DNA from: Cricetomys ansorgei
Taxonomy: Eukaryota > Chordata > Mammalia > Rodentia > Nesomyidae
DNA: 64,000 nt
Assembly (NCBI GenBank): GCA_026225945.1
Contig: JAMJFZ010001133.1
Span: forward strand, 5,786,501 to 5,850,500
Reading direction: 5' to 3'
The first letter of the stretch is position 1, and every line of letters starts with the position of its first letter. Below are positions 1-10,390 of the stretch, one piece after another. The position numbers were made by a program, and so were the translations under genes. Below the pieces are notes generated by a model that was given only the letters and a program-made list of their open reading frames with translations, was not told the origin of the DNA and searched no databases.

Positions 1-2210
1 TCTTACAATTTTCTAACTAATAAAACTGCCACATCAATAGACAGCTTTAGAAATGATAGCCAGAAGGGATTAATGAAAAGAAATGTTTCCTTCTACATAC
101 CTTCTATTTCTCACAGGTACTAGAAAGTAATTGTGATCCAGTGGAAGTCATATGTGGCTATAGGATCATTGAGCGTAGTCTTGCAATAAACCCTTGTAAA
201 TGAAGAAAAATTGCAATTGATCAAGATGAATATAATGATTGGGAAAATGTCTAGTACCAGTCAACCAAACAAACAGCTATAACCAAAACAACAGTGGGAC
301 TCTCAGTTCAAACATTTTTTATTTTTTTGAGGATGTGAAGTGAGAGTATAACGTATTAAATTATTACCAAGATGAAGCTGGAAAACTTTTAAAAGAAAAA
401 TAAAATATTCTATATGATTCTCAAATATGTAATGACACAGGGATATCAATCAAAATATCTGTGTTTGAAGACATCACCCATTCTTACTGAGATATTTGAA
501 ATGGACGTCCACATTTATGTTGTGATTATTTCTCCTACTTCCTTTTGAAGTTTATCCTATTTCTTTGGAGTTTATCCATTTCTTTGTGTTGCATTGTTTA
601 CACTTTTCTTTGCCTTCTTATAATCATATAGCACAAGGTTTGATTCATTTAAAACAAAAACCTTTGCATGTATTCATAATTGGATAGTGGCTATAATATT
701 ACAATTGTCCACAAATTCATCCCCATAGATATTTAGTATAGCACTTAAGGGTTTTCTTTAGATAGCAAAATTTACTCCTCACAAATGGGGGGAAAATGAG
801 ATGTTTTCATCAGGGAAATTTGGATTTTTATTTTTTTCATTGTTTCGGTTACTGTATTTTTTTCCTAAGATAATTCATTGTTTTATCAAAATAAATTATT
901 AAAATGAACTGAAGAACAATGTGGGTAAACAATAGAATAATTATTGTAAAAGGAACCAAAAGCTGTTGAAAAAAATCAAAATATTTGTACATTAAAAAAT
1001 TGTGCAATTTGAACATTTTCCTATCTCACAAAATATTAGAAGGCATTAGCTCTCTAAGTGGAAAGAAAGAATAGGAGAGTAGGCTTTCTGAACAGCCTAT
1101 TGGAAGTACAGCAAATACATGCCTTTGATCTCAGCAGAAATTAGTTGGGGAGGAGGGGGGTGCTGTTTGCCATGAAATGCAGGTTAAGTATGTTTGAGTT
1201 AGATGAAGCCTTTCGATGTAAAGTAAATGAAATTAAGTTATGTACATCATATCTATGAATTTGTGACCTTAATGCTTACAGATATGGGTTAATGTTTTAT
1301 TTGCACACAAACCCAAGTCTGCCCCATTCTTTGCATCGATTTATCACAAGTCTGCAGGCATAGCTTGCTGGTAGAATGGACAATTACATTTCCAGTCTAA
1401 AATGAGGAAAAGGAGCACTGCAGACAGATTTGTTAAGCCCGTTGGTAGTTGCACTGATGAGGTGAAAAGAGGTTGGAGAGCAAGAAATCTAAAATGAAGA
1501 TGCAAATCACAAACTTGATCCTACATTGTTATCTGTGAATATGCACCACCCTGAGTCACCTCCAGGCAACCAAGCCACCAAGGGCTAAGAAGCAAAGAGG
1601 GAGAGTTGCAGTTCTTCTTTTAAGACTGTACAGCACCTGTTTCTCTTACATCTTCATAGCAGTGAGAAACAAGGTCAATCATTAATGTATTTTTAGAGCT
1701 AATTCTACTTCATGACTTGTTTAGCACGTAAATTGTAATACGCAGTTCATTCGTATTTCCTGTGTTCTTCACAGGCATGCACCCACACAGTCACACACCC
1801 CTGGTGTTCAGTAATGCCTAATTTCAGGTTTTGATTAATCATTCTTATAAAGAACATTGGTTGTAGGAATGCTGAGTTCTATTTTCAAGTAAAGCAGAGA
1901 TATTTCAATATCTCAGTGATACTTGAAATTACTGATTGTTTTCATTTATAAGCTTTCAGGGTGACTGGTCATTAATTAGTATTAATTAAAGTTAAATATG
2001 CAAATTCTCAAAATGTTAGACATTTTCCTGCCTGTTCACTCATTTCTATTTTAATGGATTATTGTCCAAATACTTGTGACCCCAATATTTTAAGATGGTG
2101 GAACAAGGATTTACTCAGAGAATTTTCATCTACCAATAACTTTAGTTATTTTAATATTGGAATTTCTGCTGTGAGAATGAACAATAATATAATTACATTT
2201 AGACTCATAT
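1..2210. other. Unique AT-rich sequence, no gene recognised
   Basis: No repeat family, reading frame or RNA gene was recognised in this stretch. It is AT-rich with short homopolymer runs. The part around 1320-1720 is slightly richer in GC and free of recognisable repeats, so it would be the first place to look for a conserved non-coding element, but nothing in it identifies a function. Confidence 0.6.

Positions 2211-2214
<4 letters not shown>

Positions 2215-2248
<34 letters not shown>
2215..2248. repeat. (AT)n microsatellite
   Basis: An uninterrupted run of alternating T and A of about 34 bases. Confidence 0.95.
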
Positions 2249-2249
<1 letters not shown>

Positions 2250-2830
2250 AGAAGATTAAACATTTTCATCTTTGTTCAGAATTTCTTAGGCTTCTGGCCA
2301 CAGAATTAGCTCCACATCAGTGCTATATGTAAGTAACATGAGTTGAGGCTGAAAAAAAAAATAGAGAACTCTATTACTGATCTGCAACATTTATCAAAAA
2401 GGAACCAACTATACAATCTGCTCGTAAAAACCTTTATATTGAGTGGAACAAGTCTATTGTTTTCACTTGAAAATTGACATGACACACATTTGCAAAATTA
2501 TGGACAGGACATTTCAAAGCCTCCTTCAGAGTTTTAGTATTGTTCAAAAGCTCCTAAGTAGGTTCTACTTTTTAAAGCTAATTTACTCTTTGACAATTAC
2601 TCTTTCAACTTTTTAATTTTAAATAAATATGAGTAATTTATTTGTTTAATGTTACATAGAATGCAATGTCACACACACAGATCAACAAAAACAAAATGCT
2701 AAACTAAGCAAATAAAATATTTATCTTTATTTATATTCATTTTTGTTTGTCATCAGATAGAATGTTTAGATTTTCTCTTTTAACTATAGAGAAATGCTCT
2801 GATTAAATTAGGTTCTCCAAGATGTTTGTC

Positions 2831-3056
2831 ATACATACATACACACACATACACAGACACACACAGACACACTCCTGCACACACAACCTCACACATACAT
2901 GCACACAAACACACTCATACATTCAAACATATTCACATAACTTAGATTAATATTTACTCTTTTAATCTATGTCTATACACACACAAACACACTCACACAT
3001 AAAGCACACCCACCCACAAATACACATATCCACACACAAAGACACACACATAAGAA
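2831..3056. repeat. CA-rich imperfect microsatellite block
   Basis: Two CA-rich blocks (about 2831-2940 and 2977-3056) made of ACAC, ATAC and AAAC steps, separated by a short AT-rich piece. It lies on the tail side of the minus-strand B3 SINE that starts near 3098, where rodent tRNA-derived SINEs commonly carry CA-rich tails, so it probably grew from that tail. Confidence 0.85.
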
Positions 3057-3097
3057 AGATCTATCTATATCTAGATATCTATACACTTGCAATTTAA

Positions 3098-3168
3098 AAT
3101 AAATTTATTTTTATGTATGCACATTTTCCAGAAGAGACAGTCAGCGCCCCTGTTATTGGAGTTACAGG
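3098..3168 (-). repeat. B3 SINE, 3' half (split by MaLR insertion)
   Basis: The plus strand shows the reverse complement of the B3/B2 3' region: a T-rich tail, a 'cagaagagacag' block and 'gttattggagttacag', where the family has 'ctggagttacag'. The match stops at 3168, where a MaLR LTR begins with TGTTATGG. The likely head of the same SINE resumes near 4887, beyond the element. Confidence 0.6.
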
Positions 3169-3487
3169 TGTTATGGAAACTTATTTGTTTTGTGCCCTAT
3201 TGGGTGAAGGTCTATCTTGTTCTTGACATTTTGTATTGTTTGCAGTTGTTGAATTTATGGGGGGGACGATGTTTGGTCATGATCTGCATGTGCCATCAAT
3301 AGAACATCTGAGGAGTTCTGAAACATTAAAAACACCTGAGCTCAGATGCTCAGGGTTCTACTGTCCAATATGGCATTGGTCAGGATAGTGGTTCCCTCTG
3401 CTGAGTTCTGTCAGGGATTGCACCTATGAAAGTGCCTCAAGTGCCTTCCTTGATGAGATCATCACACCATAGAAGACATACTACTAC
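3169..3487 (+). mobile_element. MaLR (MT-type) 5' LTR
   Basis: This segment is repeated in direct orientation about 1.38 kb downstream (4553-4880). Shared blocks include 'cttgacattttgtat', 'gatttgcatgtgc', 'agaacacctgagga', 'gctcagggttcc' and 'tggttccct'. Two such copies around a non-coding interior with a purine tract before the second make it the 5' LTR of a MaLR retrotransposon. The sequence after it, 'tggtgcctgcaat', sits where a primer-binding site is expected; ERVL-class elements generally use tRNA-Leu, but the match was not checked against a tRNA. The exact 3' boundary is uncertain by a few bases. Confidence 0.75.
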
Positions 3488-4552
3488 AACTGGTGCCTGC
3501 AATGTGGGGCATGACATCACACTAGCTAACTCAACATGGAAATAGGGAAGAAGAAAAAGAAACCCCAAACCTCACAGAGTCTGTCTTGTTTTGTTTTGTT
3601 GTTGTTGTGTTTTCTGCAAACCTGTCCACGTACTGGGGAGGTGAGGCAGTCCTGAGGAGACACATCTGCTATAGTGAAGAGAACTCCACCCACAAGGGAA
3701 TTCTTCCTGCAGACAAGGTTACCAGTTATTTTTCCTGAAAACCAGGCTCTATTTTAAAATCTAGCAAATGACTCTTCAGAGTCAGGCACAGAAACTTCCA
3801 GAAACGGTCAAGATTGTTTCTCCTGCTGGTAGCAGAACTTGGTACTGTAAGAGTCAACCAGGTGGTACTGGTTTTGAAGCCATGAAGGTCATGGAGAGCA
3901 ACTGAGAGCTGGCACTGTGAGAGGACAAGAGAGATCACTGGTAAAAGTGCAGCCTCAGTAGTAATTTAAGGCCCATACTGAAGAAGTCATGCAGAGAAAT
4001 TGAGGCTTGGTACCATGAAGAAAGGCCAAGAGAAGCCATTCATAAAAGTGCAGCCTCAGTGGTAGTTGAAGGCCCAGATTGAAGGGGTCATGTAAAGAAG
4101 TTGAGGCTAGACACATGAGGAGAGCATAGGACAGGCTATTGGTGAAAGTGCAGCCCAGTTACAGCAGAAGTCTCCAGCATTTTGGAGATGCCACTACCAT
4201 GGAATGACAAGAACAGCAACAGCAACAGAGGAGTAGAACCAGCCAGAGCCTGGAGGACAAGCTGTGTGTGCTGTAGAAGGCAGAGTCAGAGAAGTGATCC
4301 ACGCCTTTTGAAGGAGCTCAGAAGTTTGTGAGTGAATTCCAGATAATTGGACATTGATAATGTTTTTTTGTTTTTTTGTTTTTTTTCTGTACAGACTTTG
4401 TGAAAAGCTTGATAGATGTTTGCTTTCATTTGGCCCTGTGCATTAGTAACCCTCCTGATTGTTCCTCTTGTAATTAGTTTTGTTGGAGTAGTGTTAAATT
4501 GTATTGTAGAGATAAAGCATTTTTTTAGTCTCATACAGAAAGGGGGAAATAT
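3488..4552 (+). mobile_element. MaLR (MT-type) internal region, non-coding
   Basis: About 1.06 kb between two LTRs. It has no reading frame of note, as is typical of non-autonomous MaLR elements, which are thought to be mobilised by ERV-L proteins. It contains an imperfect tandem repeat of about 100 bp whose copies start at 3947, 4048 and 4148, each beginning 'gtgcagcc'. It ends in a polypurine tract, 'agaaagggggaaa', directly before the 3' LTR. The text from 4240 to 4550 matches what I remember of rodent MT internal sequence. Confidence 0.8.
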
Positions 4553-4880
4553 TGTGGAAATTTATTGTTAGTTATGAATGAAATTGTCTTTTTCACTGTT
4601 GGGTGAGAGTCTGCCTATGTCTTGACATTTTGTATGTTTTTGCAGGTGTTGGATATATGTGGGAGATGTTTGATTGGTGATGATTTGCATGTGCTATCAG
4701 TAGAACACCTGAGGAATTCAGAATCAATTAAACCTCTTGAGTTTAGTTGCTCAGGGTTCCACTGTCTAGTATGGTACCTGCCATGATGGTGGTTCCCTAT
4801 GCTCTGGTCTTGCAGGGTTTTCACCAGTGAATATGCCTCTGTGTTGTCCATGTGAGTTACCACAGCAGCGTATTACTTAA
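4553..4880 (+). mobile_element. MaLR (MT-type) 3' LTR
   Basis: Direct repeat of 3169-3487, opening TGTGGAAATTTATTG just after the purine tract. The two LTRs differ at many positions, so the insertion is old. The sequence 'tacagg' follows the element at 4881-4886 and also precedes it at 3163-3168, which fits a target-site duplication of 5-6 bp. The 3' end does not show a clean CA, so the boundary is approximate. Confidence 0.75.
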
Positions 4881-4886
4881 TACAGG

Positions 4887-4955
4887 TAATAGTGAAACTC
4901 CATTCACCATCTTAAGAACATCAAGCTTCTTTGATAACCATATCTATAGCTATCA
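4887..4955 (-). repeat. B3 SINE, 5' head (continuation after MaLR)
   Basis: Weak reverse-complement match to the tRNA-like head of B2/B3. 'Agaacatcaagcttctttgataacc' in this stretch stands where the family has an 'agagc..aag..ctcttaacca' string, followed by 'tatctatagct' for 'catctctccagc'. Its position directly after the MaLR supports it being the other half of the SINE at 3098. Confidence 0.4.
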
Positions 4956-4964
4956 CTTTGTCTT

Positions 4965-5085
4965 TATTTTGAAAGAGTTTCATTAAGATGACTACAGTGA
5001 CCTTGAGTTTGTGATTCTCCTGATGCATTCTCTGGGTATCTGGGATTGCAAGTATGTGCCCATGTGAACAGCTCACTATGGCTTT
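4965..5085 (-). repeat. Divergent B1-like SINE
   Basis: In reverse orientation this keeps the B1 order: a T-rich start, 'gagtttgtgattctcctgatgc', then 'ctgggattgcaagtatgtgcc', where B1 has 'ctgggattacaggtgtgtgcc'. It is too diverged to assign a subfamily. Confidence 0.4.
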
Positions 5086-5511
5086 CTGTGCCTAAATGCT
5101 AATATTTTTCCAACTATGCTTTCAAAATTGCTACTATATATAAATGAAAATAACTTGTACTTTTCAAGATTAAATTGACATTTTAAAGTATGCAACATGA
5201 ACTAAACATGCTCCTTTATTAAGGAAATACTAATTTTGATTTTAAAACACTTTACATTAAAAAATGTATTACTCTTGCTAATGCCATTTCTTATGAAAGT
5301 TGTCATTGTATTTTACCACTGTAATGGTGGAAGAAAAAATAAAATAAAGATTATTAAATATTAGGACAACTGAAATTTAAGATTATAGAACACAGAAACC
5401 AACCATTTATTAGGAGCATGTGTTAAAGGCAAACATTTAAGATACTGTTATAGTCAAATATAAAATACATAGTTCATATAGTGCTCATATTTGACTGAAT
5501 CAATACTTAAA

Positions 5512-5745
5512 CTTGGGCTGAGAGATAAATTGCTCTGTGTTTAAGAACACTGGATGCTTATCCAGTGGACTTTGTTTCCATTTTCTGCACACACATGGAT
5601 ACTTACAACCTTCCATAGCTTCAGTTCCACAGGATCTGGTGACCTCCTCTGGCCTTCATAAGCACTGCATGTGCACATGGAACACAGACATACACACAGG
5701 CAAAACACCCATAGACCTAAAATAAAAATTAAAAAAAAAAAACCC
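5512..5745 (+). repeat. B3 SINE, near full length
   Basis: It starts with 'gggctgagagataaattgctc', the tRNA-like head with its A-box region. It continues through 'tccacaggatctggtgacctcctctggcc' in two parts and ends with 'caggcaaaacaccc' and 'taaaataaaaattaaaa', the typical B3 tail. It is followed by an A run at 5730-5741. Confidence 0.85.
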
Positions 5746-5890
5746 AATAGACATATAGCCAAATTTTGCTTTGCTTCTTTCTATTATTTATTCTCCTCAA
5801 TTGAAAAATTAGTGCTATCAAGAAATAATTTCATCCAATATGTAAGTATTATTTAAGAAATAATTTTGTGCATCTGTGTGCATGTGTGCG

Positions 5891-5894
<4 letters not shown>

Positions 5895-5925
<31 letters not shown>
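5895..5925. repeat. (CA)n microsatellite
   Basis: A pure CA run of about 31 bases flanked by a TG-rich half turn (5874-5890), so the site reads TG-rich then CA-rich. Confidence 0.95.
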
Positions 5926-6206
5926 CTCCAAATGAAAAATTACAAAATAAGCTTACTCTGTACAAATAGGTCACAGAAGCTATATGTGCTAAATTTAAGT
6001 AAAATTGTAGAAAAACACAGTACTGTTTTCCCTTATAGATGTACTACTTCCTCCAAAAGTTCTTCTTTACTATTCAAAGTACACCTCATAGTAAATGGAG
6101 TCTAGGCCTGGAGGGAGAGATGTGTTTAAGAGAATGAACTTATTCTAGAAGAAAAAATGAGCCAAATTTTGTCAGGGTTAATTAAAGCAACCAAATGAGA
6201 GAATAA

Positions 6207-6207
6207 A

Positions 6208-6275
<68 letters not shown>

Positions 6276-6306
6276 GTGTGTGTGTGTGTGCATGTGTACT
6301 CACAAC

Positions 6307-6344
<38 letters not shown>

Positions 6345-6346
6345 AC
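6207..6346. repeat. Compound (AT)n-(TG)n-(CA)n microsatellite
   Basis: About 58 bases of TA alternation run into TATG and TGTG steps (6265-6290). A short spacer follows, then about 40 bases of CA (6303-6346). The TG and CA arms face each other and could fold into a cruciform or take up Z-DNA. Confidence 0.95.
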
Positions 6347-6739
6347 ATGAATGAAATAAATGAAGTGCTTTACAGACTATAGTCCAGCTAGTCCATAGTC
6401 TAACAATCCAAGCAAAAATGTTAATAACTCAGTATTTATTCAGTCCATGAAGCTGTATGTCTCCATTTTCAGTCTATATTGGAATCCCAATGCTGTAGTT
6501 CATAATACCCATGAAAGCATGCTTCAGCAGAAGGACAGATGAACTTTCCAGCAGGAGTGAGGACAAGCAGACAAAAAGCTTCCTTCTCCCATTTCCTTTG
6601 ATATAGGCTTCCACCAGAAGGTATGGCCTGGATTTAGAGTGGGTCTTCTCACCCCAATTGATCCAATCAAGAAAATTCATCTCTGGTGTCCCCGCTGCTT
6701 GGGTTTGCCAAGTTGATAACCAAGATTAGTCATTACAGT

Positions 6740-7055
6740 CAGGTTATCAGCACTCATATCAAGTGGCTCATAACTGCCTGTAATTCTAGCTCCTTCTGTC
6801 CCCTATGGGTACCTGCTTTCATATATACCTTCTCTTCTTCTCCTTCTCCTTCTCCTTCTCCTTCTCCTTCTCCTTCTCCTCCTTCTCCTTCTCCTTCTCC
6901 TTCTCCTTCTCCTTCTCCTTCTCCTTCCCCTCCTCCTCCTCCTCCTCCTCCTCCTCCTCCTCCTCCTTCTTCTTCTTCTCCTTCTCTCTCTCTCCTCTCT
7001 CCTCTCTCTATCTCACATACACATAAATACACATAATTAAAAAAATCTCTGAAGA
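6740..7055 (+). repeat. B3 SINE remnant with pyrimidine microsatellite expansion
   Basis: Left flank 6740-6825 is B3: 'gcactcatatcaagtggctcataactgcctgtaa', seen in pieces. Right flank 7012-7055 is the B3 tail, 'cacatacacataaatacac' plus 'aattaaaa'. Between them lies about 180 bases of pure C/T: hexamer CTCCTT repeats, then CCT triplets, CTT triplets and CT steps. The predicted peptides over this stretch on both strands are poly-Ser/Pro or poly-Gly/Glu and are artefacts of the repeat. Confidence 0.8.
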
Positions 7056-7164
7056 ATATTGTGTCATATTTTTCTTTTTGCTTTTTTATTACAATATTTA
7101 TTCATGGTAACAAAGCAGCAACAAATATACACAATGTCCTTCTTAGTGAATGCTTTATCTATTA

Positions 7165-7335
7165 ACATATTTATTTACTTATTTATTGTTTGTGTATGCA
7201 TGTGTTCTATAGAGCATGTATAAAGGTCAGAAGATAGCTTTCAGGAGCCAGTTCTTTCTTTCCAACAGTTACATTTTGAGTTTGTCAGGCTCGGCAGTGA
7301 ACAACTTGATCTAATGAGCCATATTTCTGGCTCTT
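7165..7335 (-). repeat. B3 SINE, divergent
   Basis: Reverse-complement B3: a T-rich tail with 'tttgtgtatgcatgtgttc', a middle with 'aaggtcagaagatagctttcaggagccagttct', read in pieces, and a head end 'tgatctaatgagccatatttctggct' that stands for the family's 'actgagccatctctccagcc'. Confidence 0.65.
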
Positions 7336-8439
7336 GCATGCTTTCTATTTAACATGGAACTCCAAAACAGACTTGGAAGGTAAGTGAAATTTAATATATG
7401 TACTTTAAATAAGTATCATGCAGGTTATACAAGTTAAAATAGAAACCAGAAGACTATGTTATAAGCTATGTACAAATGGGAGGGAAATTACGTGGAAAAG
7501 CATCATGTGACTTTAATTTTAATGCATATTACCTTCTAATTAAGAACCAAATGTGTTTGTTGGGGGCATAAAAATTATATTATCCACTACTAAAACAATC
7601 AAAGCATCAATAAAAGTAATCATTAAAAAGACTCAGTAGACTCCAATAGCATATAAGAATATGAAACTTTTATCATGAACTAGATTTCGCCATGAATTGT
7701 TAAGGAAAAATTAAGCTCAGAGATAACAAACACTCAACTGTACTCATCAGTTCTACAGAGCTCCCCAGGTAAGCCCAGAATCAAAGCCCTACCTTTGCTT
7801 TTTCTCACAACTCTTATCCTGATGACATCACACAGTTTGTGCTTTGTCATCCCTGGCTCCTATCTATGGCTTTAGAGAACTAATCCTCCATCTTTCCCAC
7901 CTATCATAATTTTGTATTGCCTTTATGATATATTATGTGTCCATAAACAGCATGTTGTGAAGAGAACAGTTATCCAAATGTTAAATACATATGTTACAGG
8001 TATGGAAGAGTGCTTTAACCTCAAAAATTACTTATGGTTTAGTTGTAATTAAAATACGTAAAGCTTGTGAGATCCCCACTTCAAAAAAGAATCCCGAAGA
8101 CCCAGAGTAGTAAAATCTATGATTTTGCGAAGTTGAGACTCAGTCCAGAATGACAGGTTTAAACTTCCAGTATGATATTAGGGGTTATGACTAAGTAGAG
8201 TTAGGATGAAAGGGAAGAATAGCTAGACTAGCAGAGTCTAGCAGTACTCCAGTATTTTAATTCATCCATGTTTGGCCCTAAGTTGTCTCAAGGCCCTTCT
8301 CTCCACAAAATGTTTTATTACACTTCAACATGGTTTGAAAAATGGCAAAGCCACAAACAACTAAAGTAAGCAATCAGAAGTTACCAGTTCACCAAATTTC
8401 TAAGTTTTAGTATATTTTTCTTTTTACAAAAATAAGAAT
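7336..8439. other. Unique sequence, no feature recognised
   Basis: AT-rich unique DNA between two SINEs. No repeat family and no reading frame that looks coding. Confidence 0.6.
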
Positions 8440-8625
8440 AACTGTCAGGCAGTGGTAGCACATGCCTTTAATCCCAGCACTTGGAAGGCAGAGGCAGGCA
8501 GATCATTGTGAGTTTGAGGCCAGCCTGATCTAGAGAGTGAGTTCTAGGATAGCCAGAATTGCAGCAGAGAAGCCTTGTATTGAAAGAACCAAAAATATAA
8601 TAAAAAAACAAAATAAAATAATAAA
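8440..8625 (+). repeat. B1 SINE, full length
   Basis: A clear 7SL-derived B1. It reads 'tgcctttaatcccagcac', then 'gaggcaggcagatc', 'gaggccagcctgatctagag' and 'gttctaggatagccag', with an A-rich tail from about 8588. It carries several substitutions, so it is not a recent copy. Confidence 0.95.
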
Positions 8626-8844
8626 ATAAATACCCATACCTTTACAGATTTTTTTTCAGAATTTTATACAGTGAATTCTGAACTTGTTTACCCCTTCCTC
8701 TTCCACCTCTTCCCATATCAACCCTCTCCACCTGCTTGTCCTCATAAACCCAATTTTGAGTTATCTTCTTTTTCTTTTTCCACCAAGTTTAAGTATTTTG
8801 AAAACGAGCCAGATTTTGTTTTTCTTTTAAAAAATCGTTTTCAT

Positions 8845-9050
8845 TATTACTTTATGTGTATGTATGTGCCTGTATGATTTTATGTACTATTAGTATGTTG
8901 GTACCTGCAAAGCCAGACAATACCATTGGATCTCCTGGAACTGGTGTTTTTGGAGGTTGTTATCTCTCTGATATGGATTCTAGGAACCAAATTCTGTCCT
9001 CTGCAATAGCATAAGTACTCTTAACTGCTAAGCTGTTTCTCCAAGTCTCT
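8845..9050 (-). repeat. B3 SINE
   Basis: Reverse-complement B3: 'tatgtgtatgtatgtgcctg' tail, 'tctcctggaactgg' middle, 'gattctaggaaccaaattctgtcct' and the head end 'ctcttaactgctaagctgtttctcc'. Confidence 0.8.
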
Positions 9051-9279
9051 GATTTCACTTCTTGTAAGTGTCATCAGTTTAGGTATGAATCAAATCTATA
9101 GAGTACAAAGACTATACTGCCTATTGGAAAAAATTCTGAAATTCTATGTTCAAGAATCTCATTAGCGTAAGTTATAATAAATTGTTATATATAGAGGCAA
9201 TTGTTTGAATATTGGCATCTTTAACCATTTTTCATATATCACAATAAAAAAATGAATTTTGTGGAAATTGTTTTGTATT

Positions 9280-9353
9280 TGTCACACAAGCCTGAAGACC
9301 TGAGTTTGAGCTGTGAAACACACATAAAAACTGGAAATACTGGCTCAGACTGC
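9280..9353 (+). repeat. B4 SINE, 5' head (split by LTR)
   Basis: Reads 'cacacaagcctgaagacctg', then 'agtttgagctgtgaaacacacataaaaactgg'. This is the tRNA-derived head of B4 up to the junction with its B1-like half. The match stops at the LTR that begins TGTTGATT at 9354; the 3' half of B4 resumes at 10079. Confidence 0.65.
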
Positions 9354-10078
9354 TGTTGATTTCCCAGGGGTGTTCCAACCTCTCCCTGTCTGCTCTCACC
9401 CACTTCACACTGGCAGGAGGGAAGGGAGATCAGGAACAGGAGCTGGGAAGGAGGGGCGGCAGGGAAGGAAACCGTTAGTGGATCAATGAGCAGGATCCGG
9501 ATCTCAGCACAGAGAACCTAAGGAACACAATGAATCAGGCCTTGGGACTCTCTTCTGGTAGAAGCAGAGATTGCTCTAAAGCAGGGTATAGGTTACATAT
9601 ATGGGCAACAAGAAGGGAGGGTCTTTGGTACCCAGAGCTGGGATCTATTGGCTCAGACAAGGATATTGGGGTCGCATTATTTGCATGTGGGGCTCAAGTC
9701 TAAGAGTCAATGTCTTGCAAGTACACCCTCTGCACAAGGTGTGGTCTCACAGAGAAAAGGAAGAAGGCACTTTATCAGTGGATGGACCCATCCCTAGGTT
9801 CCCAGCTACAGCACAGATAAACACCAACCAAACCACATTCCTCTTGCTTCTGTGAAGCAGGCAATATTTAATATTTAGCTGGGTTCTGGCCAGGGCCAAA
9901 GTGAGGTGCAGCTGAACGCCTACCATTCCATCTCCTGGGATGATTTGGGGTTCCAAACCTGTTTCAACCCACTCTTAGTCCCACAACTCCTCCTTTGTTT
10001 TTAGTTAAAAGGGGGAGGTATGATATCATTATTAGTCTCTAATTGAGAAACAGTTTTGTATTGGATTGGAGCCCATTT
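9354..10078 (-). mobile_element. Solo LTR (ERVK-like), inserted in a B4 SINE
   Basis: About 725 bp of higher-GC sequence, quite unlike its flanks, sitting exactly between two halves of a B4 SINE. The hexamer GACTGC is found on both sides (9348-9353 and 10079-10084), as expected of a 6-bp target duplication of an ERVK-type element. On the minus strand it shows a TATA-like 'catatatg' near 9597, and an A/G-rich stretch near 9986-10020. The left end is TGTTGA; the right end lacks a clean terminal dinucleotide. Orientation and family are not certain. No retroviral reading frame is present. Confidence 0.65.
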
Positions 10079-10390
10079 GACTGCCATTCAGTAAGTAGAG
10101 ACAGGCAGATGCTTGGGACAGGCTGGTATGGCTGCCTAGCCAAATTGGTGAGTACAAGACCAAGTTAGAGACTCTCAAGAAAAAAATTCATGGCACTTGA
10201 GACCCAGTGAATAAGAGTCAAGTTTGACCTGTTCACTCACATTCCTACTCACACTGTGTACGCATACTTGCATATTAGTGCACACCTTATGAGCATGTAC
10301 ATGCAGGCATACACATACACATAATGTGCATGCCCTCTCCCACACACATACAAACACAAAATAGCAGCAGGAGCAGTAACCACAACAACA
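10079..10390 (+). repeat. B4 SINE, 3' half and CA-rich tail (continuation after LTR)
   Basis: 'Cattcagtaagtagagacagg' continues with 'cagatgcttgggacaggctgg', then 'gcctagccaaattggtgagtacaagaccaagt', in pieces. This is the B1-like half of B4/RSINE1. The tail is rich in CACA/CATA and ends in a CAA-rich run near 10378-10400. Confidence 0.75.

Noticed and set aside
5512..5590. tRNA gene-like A and B boxes in SINE heads (also at 21287, 22480, 43300-43485)
   Set aside because: They belong to B2/B3/B4 SINEs with mutated cloverleafs and SINE bodies downstream, so they are not tRNA genes.
6686..7036. 116-codon plus frame and 92-codon minus frame
   Set aside because: They are Ser/Pro and Gly/Glu runs from a CTCCTT/CCT microsatellite inside a SINE.
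9986..10020. A/G-rich stretch read as a retroviral polypurine tract with an LTR starting at 9985
   Set aside because: The GACTGC direct repeat puts the outer edge at 10078, so this stretch is more likely inside the LTR than at an LTR/interior junction.
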